64,000 nucleotides of DNA from Micromonospora sp. CCTCC AA 2012012 (GTDB lineage: Bacteria; Actinomycetota; Actinomycetes; Mycobacteriales; Micromonosporaceae), in the NCBI RefSeq assembly GCF_040499845.1, contig NZ_CP159342.1:372001-436000 (forward strand), read 5' to 3'. The stretch's first letter is position 1; each line of letters begins with the position of its first letter. Shown piece by piece: positions 7,909-16,143 of this stretch. The notes under the pieces were generated by a model, which saw nothing but the letters and a program-made list of their open reading frames with translations, was not told where the DNA came from and did not search any database. A program made the translations under genes and the position numbers.

Positions 7909-8862
7909 TCAGGCGGCGGATTCCGCGGCGCGCTGGCGGGCCTCCTGGCGGTCCAGCTCGCGGTCGGTCCGGCGGGCCTCGCGCTCCGACTGCCTGATCC
8001 ACTGCAGCACCAGCACGGCCAGCATGGTGACGCTGACGAACTCGCCACCGGCCCACAGGACGCCACCGGCGACGACCTGGTCGTTCCACGGGTCCGACCA
8101 GCTCAGGTGCAACGACGGGTACCAGTCGCCGCCGAAGAGCGTGGTGCTCTGCATGATGGTGAGACCGAGCACGGTGTGGAACGGCACGGAGAGCACCATC
8201 AGCAGGGCCCGGGCCGGGTACGGCCAGCGGCCCGGCAGCGGGTCCAGGCCGACCAGCGGCCAGAAGAACACGCAGCCGGTCATGATGAAGTGCGCGTGCA
8301 CCAGCTCGTGCGCCCACTCGTGCTGCAACGTGAAGTGGTAGAGATCCGTGAAGTAGAGCGCGAACGGGTTCACCACGAAGATGGCGAACGCCACCAGCGG
8401 GAAGCTGTAGATCCGCGCGATCCGGCTGTGCACGATCGCCAGCAGCCGCTTGCGCGGCCGGACCGGCAGGGTGCGCAGGGCGAGCGTCACCGGGGCGCCG
8501 AGCGCCAGGAAGATCGGCGCGATCATCGACAGCACCATGTGCTGGACCATGTGCACCGACAGCAGCACCGTGTCGTAGGCGTGCAGCCCGCTGACGGTGA
8601 CCGACGCGATACCGCCGAGGCCGGGGCCGAGGAAGGCGACTGTCCGGGCGACCGGCCAGCGGTCGCCGCGCAGCCGCAGCCGGTGTACGCCGTACAGGTA
8701 GAGACCGGCGGCGACGACCAGCCCGAGGGCGAGCCAGCTGTCGAACCGGGTCTCGGTGAACACCCGGACGACGGTGAACGGTGGCGGGACGGCCTCGCCT
8801 CCCGCCGCCAGGCTCGGCGGAGCGGCCGAGGTCGCGGCGAAGATCGGATCGACGTGCAGCAC
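7909..8862 (-). CDS. Cytochrome c oxidase assembly factor, CtaG/caa3 type
   Basis: A 317-residue polytopic membrane protein of the Caa3_CtaG family, thought to help copper insertion or assembly of the aa3-type oxidase. It has six to seven hydrophobic helices and family histidines in LLSVHMVQHMVLS, FTLQHEWAHELVHAHFI and PFHTVLGLTIM. A charged tail rich in Arg/Glu closes the protein. The start is GTG 8862 because a TACGCT element lies exactly 7 bases upstream with no ribosome binding site, the leaderless layout seen repeatedly here. It is divergent from ctaE (starts 8971), so oxidase subunit III and this factor share one 108-bp promoter region. Confidence 0.85.
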   Translation of the reverse strand: MLHVDPIFAATSAAPPSLAAGGEAVPPPFTVVRVFTETRFDSWLALGLVVAAGLYLYGVHRLRLRGDRWPVARTVAFLGPGLGGIASVTVSGLHAYDTVLLSVHMVQHMVLSMIAPIFLALGAPVTLALRTLPVRPRKRLLAIVHSRIARIYSFPLVAFAIFVVNPFALYFTDLYHFTLQHEWAHELVHAHFIMTGCVFFWPLVGLDPLPGRWPYPARALLMVLSVPFHTVLGLTIMQSTTLFGGDWYPSLHLSWSDPWNDQVVAGGVLWAGGEFVSVTMLAVLVLQWIRQSEREARRTDRELDRQEARQRAAESAA

Positions 8863-8869
8863 GCTTTTC

Positions 8870-8875
8870 AGCGTA
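8870..8875 (-). promoter_or_regulatory. -10 element of the ctaG-like gene, leaderless layout
   Basis: TACGCT on the minus strand, 7 bases before GTG 8862, with no ribosome binding site. It helps fix the start among several possible in-frame codons. Confidence 0.5.
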
Positions 8876-8958
8876 TGCCAGGCGAACCGGACCACCCCGA
8901 TCGGGCCACGGATGGCGCTGGTTTGCCACCCCGCTGATCGCCGGCCCCGGTCAAGGGC

Positions 8959-8964
8959 AATAAT
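8959..8964 (+). promoter_or_regulatory. -10 element of ctaE, leaderless layout
   Basis: AATAAT, 6 bases before GTG 8971, in an otherwise GC-rich stretch and with no Shine-Dalgarno sequence. It faces the divergent ctaG-like promoter 84 bases away. Confidence 0.5.
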
Positions 8965-8970
8965 GACCGC

Positions 8971-9570
8971 GTGACTGCGGCCCCAGCCATTGACAAGAGC
9001 CGGATCCACTCCCTGACGCGTCCCAACATGGTCAGCGTCGGGACGATCGTGTGGCTCTCCAGCGAACTCATGTTCTTCGCGGCGCTGTTCGCGATGTACT
9101 TCTCGATCCGCGCGGCGGCGCCGGAGCAGTGGGAGAAGCACACCGAGGTTCTCAACATCCCCTATGCGACCACCTTCACGGTGATCCTGGTGTTGTCCTC
9201 GGTGACCTGCCAGCTCGGTGTCTTCGCGGCCGAGAAGGGTGACGTCCACGCCCTGCGGCGTTGGTTCACGATCACCTTCGTGATGGGTCTGATCTTCGTA
9301 CTCGGGCAGGCGAACGAGTACCGCAACCTGGTGCACGAGGGTGTCAAGATCAACGGAGACGGGTACGGGTCGATGTTCTACCTGACCACCGGCTTCCACG
9401 GTCTGCACGTGACCGGCGGTCTCATCGCCTTCATCATCTTCATGATCCGCACCACCATGGGCCGGTTCACCCCGGCGCAGGCCACGTCGGCGATCGTCGT
9501 GTCCTACTACTGGCACTTCGTCGACGTCGTGTGGATCGGGCTCTACGCCATGATCTACTGGCTTCAGTGA
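8971..9570 (+). CDS. ctaE: Cytochrome c oxidase subunit III
   Basis: A 199-residue five-helix subunit III of the aa3 oxidase. Family hallmarks are the first helix [16 protein letters not shown], the [12 protein letters not shown] helix, and the C-terminal [23 protein letters not shown] 8971 follows a -10-like AATAAT with 6 bases between and no ribosome binding site, so translation is probably leaderless. It is the first gene of ctaE-qcrC-qcrA-qcrB, coupling oxidase and bc1 subunits in one operon, as expected for an obligate bc1-aa3 supercomplex. It is 3.4 kb from ctaC-ctaF, with four minus-strand genes between. Confidence 0.96.
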   Translation: MTAAPAIDKSRIHSLTRPNMVSVGTIVWLSSELMFFAALFAMYFSIRAAAPEQWEKHTEVLNIPYATTFTVILVLSSVTCQLGVFAAEKGDVHALRRWFTITFVMGLIFVLGQANEYRNLVHEGVKINGDGYGSMFYLTTGFHGLHVTGGLIAFIIFMIRTTMGRFTPAQATSAIVVSYYWHFVDVVWIGLYAMIYWLQ

Positions 9571-9643
9571 TCTTGGCGCGTCACGAACAGCGCCGCTGCT
9601 CCGTCCCCTGAGACAAGGTCCAACCCGGTTAAGGACACAGGTC

Positions 9644-10480
9644 ATGACTTCTGACAACGACCGCCGACGCGGTCTGCTCGCGCTGTTGCGCGGGCGGCCC
9701 GTGGCGCGCAGCAGGGGCCGCCGCCGGCTGGGCGCCGCGGTCCGGCTGTTCGCCGCGCTGATGCTGGCCGGCGGCGCCTACACCGTCTTCGCCCCCGGCG
9801 CCCAGGCGCAGGACAACCCCCCGCTGAGCGCCGCCGCCGGTGAGGGCAAGGCGCTGTTCGACGTGAGCTGTGTGACCTGTCACGGTCGCAACGCCCAGGG
9901 CATCGAGGGGCGCGGCCCGAGCCTGATCGGCGTCGGCTCGGCGTCGGTCGAGTTCCAGGTGGGCAGCGGCCGGATGCCGATGGCCCGGCAGGAAGCCCAG
10001 GCCATGCGGAAGCCGCCGCAGTTCACCGACGAGCAGGTGCGTCAGCTCGGTCAGTACATCCAGGAGCTCGGCGGCGGCCCGCAGGTCCCCGCGGGCAACG
10101 ACCTGCACCAGGGCGCGAACGTCTCCGCCGGTGGTGAACTCTTCCGGATCAACTGCTCGCAGTGCCACGCCTTCGGTGGCGGCGGCGGTGCCCTCTCCTC
10201 CGGCAAGTACGCCCCGAGCCTGCGGCCGGCGAGCGACCGGCAGATCTACGCCGCCATGCTGAGCGGCCCGCAGAACATGCCGGTCTTCGGCGACAACCAG
10301 CTGCGGCCGGAGCAGAAGGCGGAGATCATCGCCTACATCCAGGAGAACCTGAAGCACACCCAGGACCAGGGCGGCTTCAACCTGGGCCGGTACGGTCCGT
10401 CGACCGAGGGCCTGGCGATCTTCCTGGTCGGCATCGTGGCGCTGGTCTTCGCGAGCCTCTGGATTGCGGGCAAGTCGTGA
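9644..10480 (+). CDS. qcrC: Cytochrome bc1 complex diheme cytochrome c subunit
   Basis: A 278-residue membrane-anchored cytochrome c with two heme c sites, CVTCH (about residue 75) and CSQCH (about residue 170), in tandem cytochrome c domains. An Arg-rich N-terminus and a hydrophobic segment ending AQAQD form a signal or anchor, and a C-terminal helix (LAIFLVGIVALVFASLWIAG) follows. In actinobacteria this diheme subunit replaces soluble cytochrome c and links complex III directly to complex IV. Axial methionines may lie in GRMPMA and NMPVFGD. ATG 9644 lies 73 bases after ctaE in the operon. Confidence 0.96.
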   Translation: MTSDNDRRRGLLALLRGRPVARSRGRRRLGAAVRLFAALMLAGGAYTVFAPGAQAQDNPPLSAAAGEGKALFDVSCVTCHGRNAQGIEGRGPSLIGVGSASVEFQVGSGRMPMARQEAQAMRKPPQFTDEQVRQLGQYIQELGGGPQVPAGNDLHQGANVSAGGELFRINCSQCHAFGGGGGALSSGKYAPSLRPASDRQIYAAMLSGPQNMPVFGDNQLRPEQKAEIIAYIQENLKHTQDQGGFNLGRYGPSTEGLAIFLVGIVALVFASLWIAGKS

Positions 10481-10547
10481 CCGGAGCAATCATTGGTTTC
10501 CGTGCTGTGGTGCCGTCCGCCGGCACCGCCCGTAGCGAGGTGACGGC

Positions 10548-11633
10548 ATGAGCACCCACACCGAGCACCAGGCCCCGCAGGGCCGGGAGCCGCTCGACGT
10601 GAACGACCCCCGGCTCTCCCGGTTCGAGATCATGCAGGAGGGCGCGCGGCGGGACGACATCGAGATCGTCCACTACGAGCCGCAGGTCGTCCCCGGCACC
10701 AAGGCGGAGCGCCGGCTGACCCGGCTGGTCGCCTCGATGTTCCTGCTGACCGGCCTCGCCGCGACCGCGTTCCTGGTGATCTACATCTGGTGGCCGTGGA
10801 AGTGGGAGGCCGGCCGGGGTGGTGACAAGTACTACACCCCGCTGCTCGGCCTGACCCTGGGCCTCGCGCTGCTGGGCATCGGCTTCGGCATCCTCACCTG
10901 GGGCAAGAAGCTGCTGCCCAAGGAGGTGTCGATCCAGGACCGGCACGACCAGCCGGGTTCCCCGGAGGACCGCAAGATCACCGGCGAGACGATGCTCTTC
11001 CTCGCCGACGAGATGGGCGTCCGGCGCCGGCCGCTGCTCGGCATCTCGCTGCTGGCCGGTCTCGCGCCGGTCGGCGCGGTGGCCGCGGCCCCGCTGGTCG
11101 GTGGCCTGATCTCCAACCCGCACAAGAACAACCAGATGTTCACCACCGGCTTCGCGCCGGCGGAGGGCAAGCGGATCCGGCTGGTCCGTGAGGACGGCCG
11201 GCCGATCCGCCCGGCGGACGTCAGCGCGGGTGGTCAGCTCACCGTCTTCCCCGGCATCGAGGAGGGTGTGAGCAACAAGCACGCCGACTCCCCGACCCTG
11301 CTGATCCACCTGCGGGAGGACGACGCGCAGGCGTCCCGGGAGGCCAACTCCCGGGTCGGCCACGGTGACTACATGTGGGGCAACTACGCGGCGTTCTCCA
11401 AGATCTGCACGCACGCCGGCTGCCCGGCCAGCCTCTACGAGCAGCAGACGAACCGGCTGCTCTGCCCGTGCCACCAGTCCCAGTTCCTGATCACCGACAA
11501 CGCCCGACCGGTCTTCGGCCCGGCCAGCCGACGGCTCCCGCAGCTGCCGATCGAGGTGGACGAAGAGGGCTTCTTCGTCGCGAAGTCCGACTACACCGAA
11601 ACCATCGGTCCCGACTTCTGGGAGCGGCCATGA
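10548..11633 (+). CDS. qcrA: Cytochrome bc1 complex Rieske iron-sulfur subunit
   Basis: A 361-residue actinobacterial Rieske protein. Three hydrophobic helices lie in the N-terminal half, more than in mitochondrial Rieske proteins, followed by the Rieske domain with both cluster motifs, CTHAGCP and CPCHQSQF (about residues 287-315). It moves electrons from menaquinol to cytochrome c. ATG 10548 is the start; its stop TGA (11631-11633) overlaps the qcrB ATG (11630) as ATGA, so the two are translationally coupled. Its 2Fe-2S cluster makes it a possible client of the ErpA encoded upstream. Confidence 0.96.
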   Translation: MSTHTEHQAPQGREPLDVNDPRLSRFEIMQEGARRDDIEIVHYEPQVVPGTKAERRLTRLVASMFLLTGLAATAFLVIYIWWPWKWEAGRGGDKYYTPLLGLTLGLALLGIGFGILTWGKKLLPKEVSIQDRHDQPGSPEDRKITGETMLFLADEMGVRRRPLLGISLLAGLAPVGAVAAAPLVGGLISNPHKNNQMFTTGFAPAEGKRIRLVREDGRPIRPADVSAGGQLTVFPGIEEGVSNKHADSPTLLIHLREDDAQASREANSRVGHGDYMWGNYAAFSKICTHAGCPASLYEQQTNRLLCPCHQSQFLITDNARPVFGPASRRLPQLPIEVDEEGFFVAKSDYTETIGPDFWERP

Positions 11634-13261
11634 AGCGCCGAAAGTTTGACGTAGCAGCGGTGCCGGCCAAGACCGCCGGAGCGGTGGACGACCGCTTCCA
11701 GGTGGCGACCCCGCTGCGCAAGCTCCTCAACAAGGTCTTCCCCGACCACTGGTCCTTCCTGCTCGGCGAGATCGCGCTCTTCTCGTTCGTCGTGCTGCTG
11801 ATGACCGGTGTCTTCCTGACCTTCTTCTACGAGCCGGCGATGACCGAGGTCGTCTACAACGGCAGCTACGCCCCGCTGCGGGGCACGCCGATGTCGGCCG
11901 CGTACGCCTCCAGCCTGGACCTGTCGTTCGACGTCCGGGGTGGTCTGATCATGCGGCAGATGCACCACTGGGCGGCGCTGCTGTTCATGGCCGCGATCGT
12001 GGTGCACATGCTCCGGGTCTTCTTCACCGGCGCGTTCCGCAAGCCGCGGGAGACGAACTGGATCATCGGTTCGCTGCTGTTCTGGGTCGGCTTCCTGGCC
12101 GGCTTCACCGGCTACTCGCTCCCGGACGACGGCCTCTCCGGCACCGGCCTGCGGATCGCCTCCGGCATCATGCTCTCCATCCCGGTGATCGGCTCCTGGC
12201 TGACCTCGTCGATCTTCGGCGGGGAGTTCCCCGGCGAGATCATCATCAGCCGCTTCTTCATCGCCCACGTGCTGCTCATCCCGGGCCTGCTCGTGGCGCT
12301 GATCAGCGCCCACCTCGGCCTGGTCTTCAAGCAGAAGCACACCCAGTGGCCCGGCCCCGGCCGGACCAACGAGAACGTGGTCGGCGAGCGGATGTTCCCG
12401 CGCTACGCGCTCAAGCAGGGCGGCTTCTTCATGGTCGTCTTCGGCGTGATCGCGCTGATGGGTGGCCTCTTCCAGATCAACCCGATCTGGTACTTCGGCC
12501 CGTACGAGGCGTGGGTGGTCTCGGCCGCCAGCCAGCCCGACTGGTACGTCATGTTCCTCGACGGCTCGACCCGCCTCATGCCGGCGTGGCAGATCAACAT
12601 CCCGATCGGCGACGGGTACGTCATCCCGCCGCTGTTCTGGCCGACGGTCGTGCTGCCGGGCATCCTGGTCGGCCTGTCGACGATGTACCCGTTCGTGGAG
12701 GCCCGCCGCCTCAAGGACTACAAGCACCACAACCTGCTCCAGCGGCCCCGGGACGTACCCGCCCGGACCGCGGTGGGTGCCATGGCGGTGGCCTTCTACG
12801 TCGTGCTGACCCTCTCCGGCGGCAACGACGTGATCGCCGACAAGTTCCACATCAGCCTCAATGCGATGACCTGGGCAGGTCGGGTCGGTCTGCTGGTCGT
12901 CCCGCCGCTGGCCTACTACGTGGCCTACCGCCTCTGCCTCGGTCTGCAGCAGCACGACCGTGAGGTGCTGGCCCACGGCGTGGAGACCGGCATCATCAAG
13001 CGGCTGCCGGACGGCCGGTTCGTCGAGGTCCACCAGCCGCTCACCGCGGCCGACGGGCACGACGGCCACGCCCCCGCGCTGGACTACGTCGGCTGGGTGG
13101 TGCCCAAGAAGATGAACCGGCTCGGTGCCCTCGGGCCCGCCATCCGGGGCTTCTTCTATCCGATCGAGCGGCCGGCCGAGGCGCCGGTCTCGCCGGGGCA
13201 CCCCCCGGTGGAGCCCCGCCCCGAGCGGGAGGAGATCGGCAGCGGCGAGAGCCGCCGCTGA
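11630..13261 (+). CDS. qcrB: Cytochrome bc1 complex cytochrome b subunit
   Basis: A 543-residue cytochrome b with about eight to nine membrane helices. The heme-ligand histidine pairs are in MRQMHHWAALLFMAAIVVHM and in FFIAHVLLIPGLLVALISAH; the QP/QN-site segment PDWYVMFLDG is also present. It has the C-terminal cytoplasmic extension typical of actinobacteria (about 120 residues after the last helix, ending in Glu/Arg-rich sequence). ATG 11630 overlaps the qcrA stop. A strong hairpin (13280-13320) ends the ctaE-qcrCAB operon. Confidence 0.97.
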   Translation: MKRRKFDVAAVPAKTAGAVDDRFQVATPLRKLLNKVFPDHWSFLLGEIALFSFVVLLMTGVFLTFFYEPAMTEVVYNGSYAPLRGTPMSAAYASSLDLSFDVRGGLIMRQMHHWAALLFMAAIVVHMLRVFFTGAFRKPRETNWIIGSLLFWVGFLAGFTGYSLPDDGLSGTGLRIASGIMLSIPVIGSWLTSSIFGGEFPGEIIISRFFIAHVLLIPGLLVALISAHLGLVFKQKHTQWPGPGRTNENVVGERMFPRYALKQGGFFMVVFGVIALMGGLFQINPIWYFGPYEAWVVSAASQPDWYVMFLDGSTRLMPAWQINIPIGDGYVIPPLFWPTVVLPGILVGLSTMYPFVEARRLKDYKHHNLLQRPRDVPARTAVGAMAVAFYVVLTLSGGNDVIADKFHISLNAMTWAGRVGLLVVPPLAYYVAYRLCLGLQQHDREVLAHGVETGIIKRLPDGRFVEVHQPLTAADGHDGHAPALDYVGWVVPKKMNRLGALGPAIRGFFYPIERPAEAPVSPGHPPVEPRPEREEIGSGESRR

Positions 13262-13279
13262 CCGCCCCGGAACGACCGA

Positions 13280-13320
13280 CCGTGGCGCCCACCGGATCTC
13301 CGGTGGGCGCCACGGCCTTT
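13280..13320 (+). terminator. Terminator of ctaE-qcrCAB
   Basis: A 17-bp perfect inverted repeat (13280-13296 with 13299-13315, containing GTGGCGCCCACCGGA) starts 19 bases after the qcrB stop and is followed by CCTTT. Confidence 0.85.
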
Positions 13321-13498
13321 CGCGTACGCGAAACGCCCCACCGGGGCGCTCCGGCGGCCGGAACGGACACCGCGCGGGTGTGCCGTGGCGGTCGTCCTGC
13401 CCGTCCCTCCCCACCCCCGACCCGGACGGGTGGAATCGCAGGAATAACCCCGGTCAGCCGGGTATCCGTGCGGTCCAACGTCTCAAGGGGGGGAAAGC

Positions 13499-14167
13499 AT
13501 GTTGGGAATCAAACGCCTGGGTCTGCTGGCGGCGCTGGTGCTCGTGGGGCTGGCACCGGCGGCGGCCGCGCAGGCGGCGGCACAGCCGTCGACGCAGGAC
13601 ACCCAGTACCTGCAGGCGGTGCACCAGGTGAACCTGGCGGAGATCGTCACCGGCAACCTGGCGCAGCAGAAGGGGCAGAACCAGCAGGTCAAGGAGCTGG
13701 GTAAGCAGTTCGTGACGGACCACACCCAGCTCGACCAGTCGGTGCAGAGCACGGCTTCGCAGCTGAACGTGCAGCTGCCGAGCCAGCCCACCGCCGACCA
13801 GCAGAAGGTGGTCGACAAGCTGAACAAGCTCAGCGGCGCCGAGTTCGACAAGGCGTGGGTGACGGCCGAGCTGGCCGGTCACGTGCAGGCCATCCAGGCC
13901 ACCCAGACCGAGATCTCGCAGGGCTCCGAGCAGTCGGTGATCCAGCTCGCCCAGGACGCCCTGCCGGTCCTCCAGGCGCACTACGACGCGCTGGTGGCCC
14001 TGGCCCAGACCCTGGGCGTCCCGGTCCCGCAGACCAGCGCCAGCGGCACGCCCGGCCCGGGCGTCAGCACCTCGCCGGCCCCGGGTGGCACCCAGTCCCC
14101 GGCTCCGGGCGGCACCGAGTCGCCGGCTCCGGGCACCACGGAGACGCCTGCTCCGAGCCAGAGCTGA
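13499..14167 (+). CDS. Secreted DUF4142 protein with Pro/Ser/Thr-rich tail
   Basis: A 222-residue predicted exported protein. The signal peptide (KRLGLLAALVLVGLAPAAAAQAAA) is followed by a helical DUF4142 domain (about residues 33-165: VNLAEIVTGNLAQQKGQ, KELGKQFVTDHTQLD, VQAIQATQTEIS), a family with a ferritin-like helical bundle and no established function. A low-complexity tail repeats SPAPGGT motifs and probably acts as a wall spacer; there is no sortase signal. ATG 13499 has an AAGGGGGGGAAA site just upstream. It is alone between two terminators. Confidence 0.85.
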   Translation: MLGIKRLGLLAALVLVGLAPAAAAQAAAQPSTQDTQYLQAVHQVNLAEIVTGNLAQQKGQNQQVKELGKQFVTDHTQLDQSVQSTASQLNVQLPSQPTADQQKVVDKLNKLSGAEFDKAWVTAELAGHVQAIQATQTEISQGSEQSVIQLAQDALPVLQAHYDALVALAQTLGVPVPQTSASGTPGPGVSTSPAPGGTQSPAPGGTESPAPGTTETPAPSQS

Positions 14168-14182
14168 CGTCGACACACCGGC

Positions 14183-14218
14183 GGTGGCCGGTCCGCCCTC
14201 CGGGGCGGGCCGGCCACC
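14183..14218. terminator. Bidirectional hairpin between DUF4142 gene and Lrp-type gene
   Basis: Arms 14183-14198 and 14203-14218 pair over 16 bp with a single G-T pair and a 4-base loop, lying between two convergent genes. Confidence 0.7.
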
Positions 14219-14234
14219 GGCGCGTACGGCGGGA

Positions 14235-14522
14235 TCAGTCGGCGCTGGCCAGCCCGATGGCGAAGGCCTCCTCCAGGTCGTGCTGGGAGTAGGCCCGGAA
14301 GGCGATGTGCGACTCGGTGTTGAGCACCCCGGGCACCTTGGAGATGCTGCCGGCGATGACCTGGGCGATCTGTTCGAACTCCCGGACCCGGACCATGGCG
14401 ATCAGGTCGACGTGCCCGGCCACCGAGTAGACCTCGCTGACGCCGGGGAGGTTGGCCAGGTTCTCGGCCACCTCGGGGATGGAGTCGGTGGCGCAGTCGA
14501 TCAGCACGATCGCGGTGATCAC
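14235..14522 (-). CDS. Stand-alone Lrp/AsnC effector-binding (RAM) domain
   Basis: A 95-residue protein that is only the C-terminal regulatory domain of Lrp/AsnC regulators: MITAIVLIDCATDSI, the glycine turn in VAGHVDLIAMVRV, and LNTESHIAFRAYSQH. The N-terminal helix-turn-helix is missing by design, as in other stand-alone RAM proteins, which oligomerise and may sense amino acids or modulate full-length Lrp proteins. GTG 14522 is preceded by GGAGAAATGTCCC, and TAGCAT near 14557-14562 is a likely -10. It is followed on the same strand by no close gene; upstream lies a sugar nucleotidyltransferase. Confidence 0.85.
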   Translation of the reverse strand: MITAIVLIDCATDSIPEVAENLANLPGVSEVYSVAGHVDLIAMVRVREFEQIAQVIAGSISKVPGVLNTESHIAFRAYSQHDLEEAFAIGLASAD

Positions 14523-14574
14523 GGGACATTTCTCCGTTCGTCGGCGTCGTCGCCCATGCTAGAGGTTCTCGTGG

Positions 14575-15558
14575 TCACGCCGTCCCCGGCTCGTCGATCC
14601 GGCCGGCCGGCACGGTCAGGTCGACCCCGGCCCGGACGGCGTCGGTGAGCCGCTCGTCGGGGCCGACCGTGGCGCCCGGCCAGACCACCGTCCGGGTCAC
14701 CTCGCCGACCACCGTCGCGCCCGCCCCCACCACCGACCGGCGGACCCGGCCGGTGACCGTCGCCGACGGGTCGACCAGGCTGTCGACCCCGGCCGCGTGC
14801 AGGTTCGCCGCCAGGTAGTCGGCCGGGGTGCCGGTGTCCCAGAAGGTGCCGGGATAGGCCACCACCTCCAGCGCGCCGGCCGCCTCCGCCGGCCGCCACA
14901 CCGCCCGGACCAGGTCGCCGAAGGCCGCCGGCAGGTCCCGGACCAGCCGCCACGGCAGCAGCGAGAACCCGACGAACCGGTGGCCGGCGAAGGTGCCGGG
15001 TTCGGCCGGGTCGTCGGCCGGCTGGCCGAGCAGGCGTACGCTCCGCCCGTCCCAGCCGTCCAGCAGCGCGGCGATGTCGGGGCCGGGCGGGGCCGCCGGG
15101 TCGGCCAGGTAGGCGTCCGCGTTGCCGACCAACACCCCCCGGCCGGCGATCCAGTCCCGCAGGTTGCCCAGGCCGCCGGCGGTGCCCAGCGGGTCACCCG
15201 GCTCGACCGACAGGTGGGCCCGCGACCCGACGTGCGCCACCACCTGCTCGCCCAGATAGCAGGCGTTCACCGCGACGCGTCCGGGACCGGTGAGCCCGAG
15301 ACCGGCCAGCCGGTCCAGGGCGCGGTCGAGCAGCGGCACGTTGCCGACCGGGCAGAGCGCCTTGGGCAGCCGCGCGGTCAGCGGCCGCAGCCGGGTGCCC
15401 TCGCCCGCGGCGAGCACCACCGCGCAGACCTCCACCGCCGCCCGCCGGCCCGGGTCCGTGGTCCTGCCCGGCCCGGCGGTCCCGCCCGGTTCCCTGGTTC
15501 CGCCCGGTCCCGTCGGGACGGGGGTGGTGCGGCCGGGGACCGGCCGGGAGTCGGTCAT
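14575..15558 (-). CDS. Sugar-phosphate nucleotidyltransferase (NTP transferase family)
   Basis: A 327-residue GT-A fold nucleotidyltransferase. The signature LAAGEGTRLRPLTARLPKAL (about residues 49-68), the metal-binding GNADAYL and PGTFWDTGTP place it with mannose-1-phosphate guanylyltransferase and glucose-1-phosphate thymidylyl/uridylyltransferases. Hexapeptide-like turns after residue 260 (DPSATVTGRVRRSVVGAGA) form a short left-handed beta-helix. A Pro/Gly/Thr-rich N-terminus of about 40 residues is not conserved, so a later start is possible. Substrate is not decidable, but a GDP-mannose or similar precursor is likely. Its start overlaps the stop of the Nudix gene by 4 bases, indicating an operon. 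Confidence 0.85.
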   Translation of the reverse strand: MTDSRPVPGRTTPVPTGPGGTREPGGTAGPGRTTDPGRRAAVEVCAVVLAAGEGTRLRPLTARLPKALCPVGNVPLLDRALDRLAGLGLTGPGRVAVNACYLGEQVVAHVGSRAHLSVEPGDPLGTAGGLGNLRDWIAGRGVLVGNADAYLADPAAPPGPDIAALLDGWDGRSVRLLGQPADDPAEPGTFAGHRFVGFSLLPWRLVRDLPAAFGDLVRAVWRPAEAAGALEVVAYPGTFWDTGTPADYLAANLHAAGVDSLVDPSATVTGRVRRSVVGAGATVVGEVTRTVVWPGATVGPDERLTDAVRAGVDLTVPAGRIDEPGTA

Positions 15559-16094
15559 GCCCCCGGTCGGGTGGCCGGCGGGACCTGTCCGGCCTGCGGG
15601 CCGATGCCGTAGCGGCCGAGCAGCCCGGCGGTGGCCCGGGCCAGCCGGGGCAGGTCGTCCAGCGGGTGCCAGACCGCCTCCAGCACCTCCGCGCCGTCGA
15701 CCGTCAGCGCGGTGGTCGACGCCGGCAGCTCCACCTCGAAGACCATGTCCACCCAGCCCTTGGCGTGCACCACGGCGTTCGGCACCGCCGGTCGCAGCCG
15801 CTCGGGGGCGAGCCGGATGCCGGTCTCCTCGAACAACTCCCGGGCCGCGCCCACCACCGGAGACTCACCCCGTTGCAGCAGGCCGGCCGGGAGGGTCCAG
15901 CTGTAACCCGGCGGCTGGCGCAGCAGCAGCAGGCGCCCGGCGCCGTCGGCCTCGCTGTCCCGGACCAGGGTGACCGCCCCGACGATGTACTTCGGCACGG
16001 TCAGCCGGACCAGTCGGCGGCGTACCGGGACGGGGAGGCGGTAGAAGAACCGGTAGCCGAGGGCCCGCCCGGTGGCACGTGCGCGAGGGATCAT
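15555..16094 (-). CDS. Nudix hydrolase
   Basis: A 179-residue Nudix protein with a full box (pattern GX5EX7REUXEEXGU, residues about 71-93, including AARELFEETGI), preceded by the substrate-side segment PPGYSWTLPAG. Members remove nucleoside diphosphate-linked moieties; the exact substrate is unknown. ATG 16094 has GGAGG directly upstream, and TAGCCT partly overlapping this region suggests a very short leader. Its last codons overlap the sugar nucleotidyltransferase start (ATGA-type overlap), so the two may act on nucleotide sugars together. Confidence 0.88.
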   Translation of the reverse strand: MIPRARATGRALGYRFFYRLPVPVRRRLVRLTVPKYIVGAVTLVRDSEADGAGRLLLLRQPPGYSWTLPAGLLQRGESPVVGAARELFEETGIRLAPERLRPAVPNAVVHAKGWVDMVFEVELPASTTALTVDGAEVLEAVWHPLDDLPRLARATAGLLGRYGIGPQAGQVPPATRPGA

Positions 16095-16143
16095 GCCTCC
16101 AGGCTAGTGGGCGCACCGGCCCGTGCGTCCGAGTGGCGTGCGG

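Noticed and set aside
11591..13414. Long minus-strand open frame opposite qcrB
   Set aside because: Arg/Asp/His-rich shadow of qcrB's codon bias; no motif or ribosome binding site.
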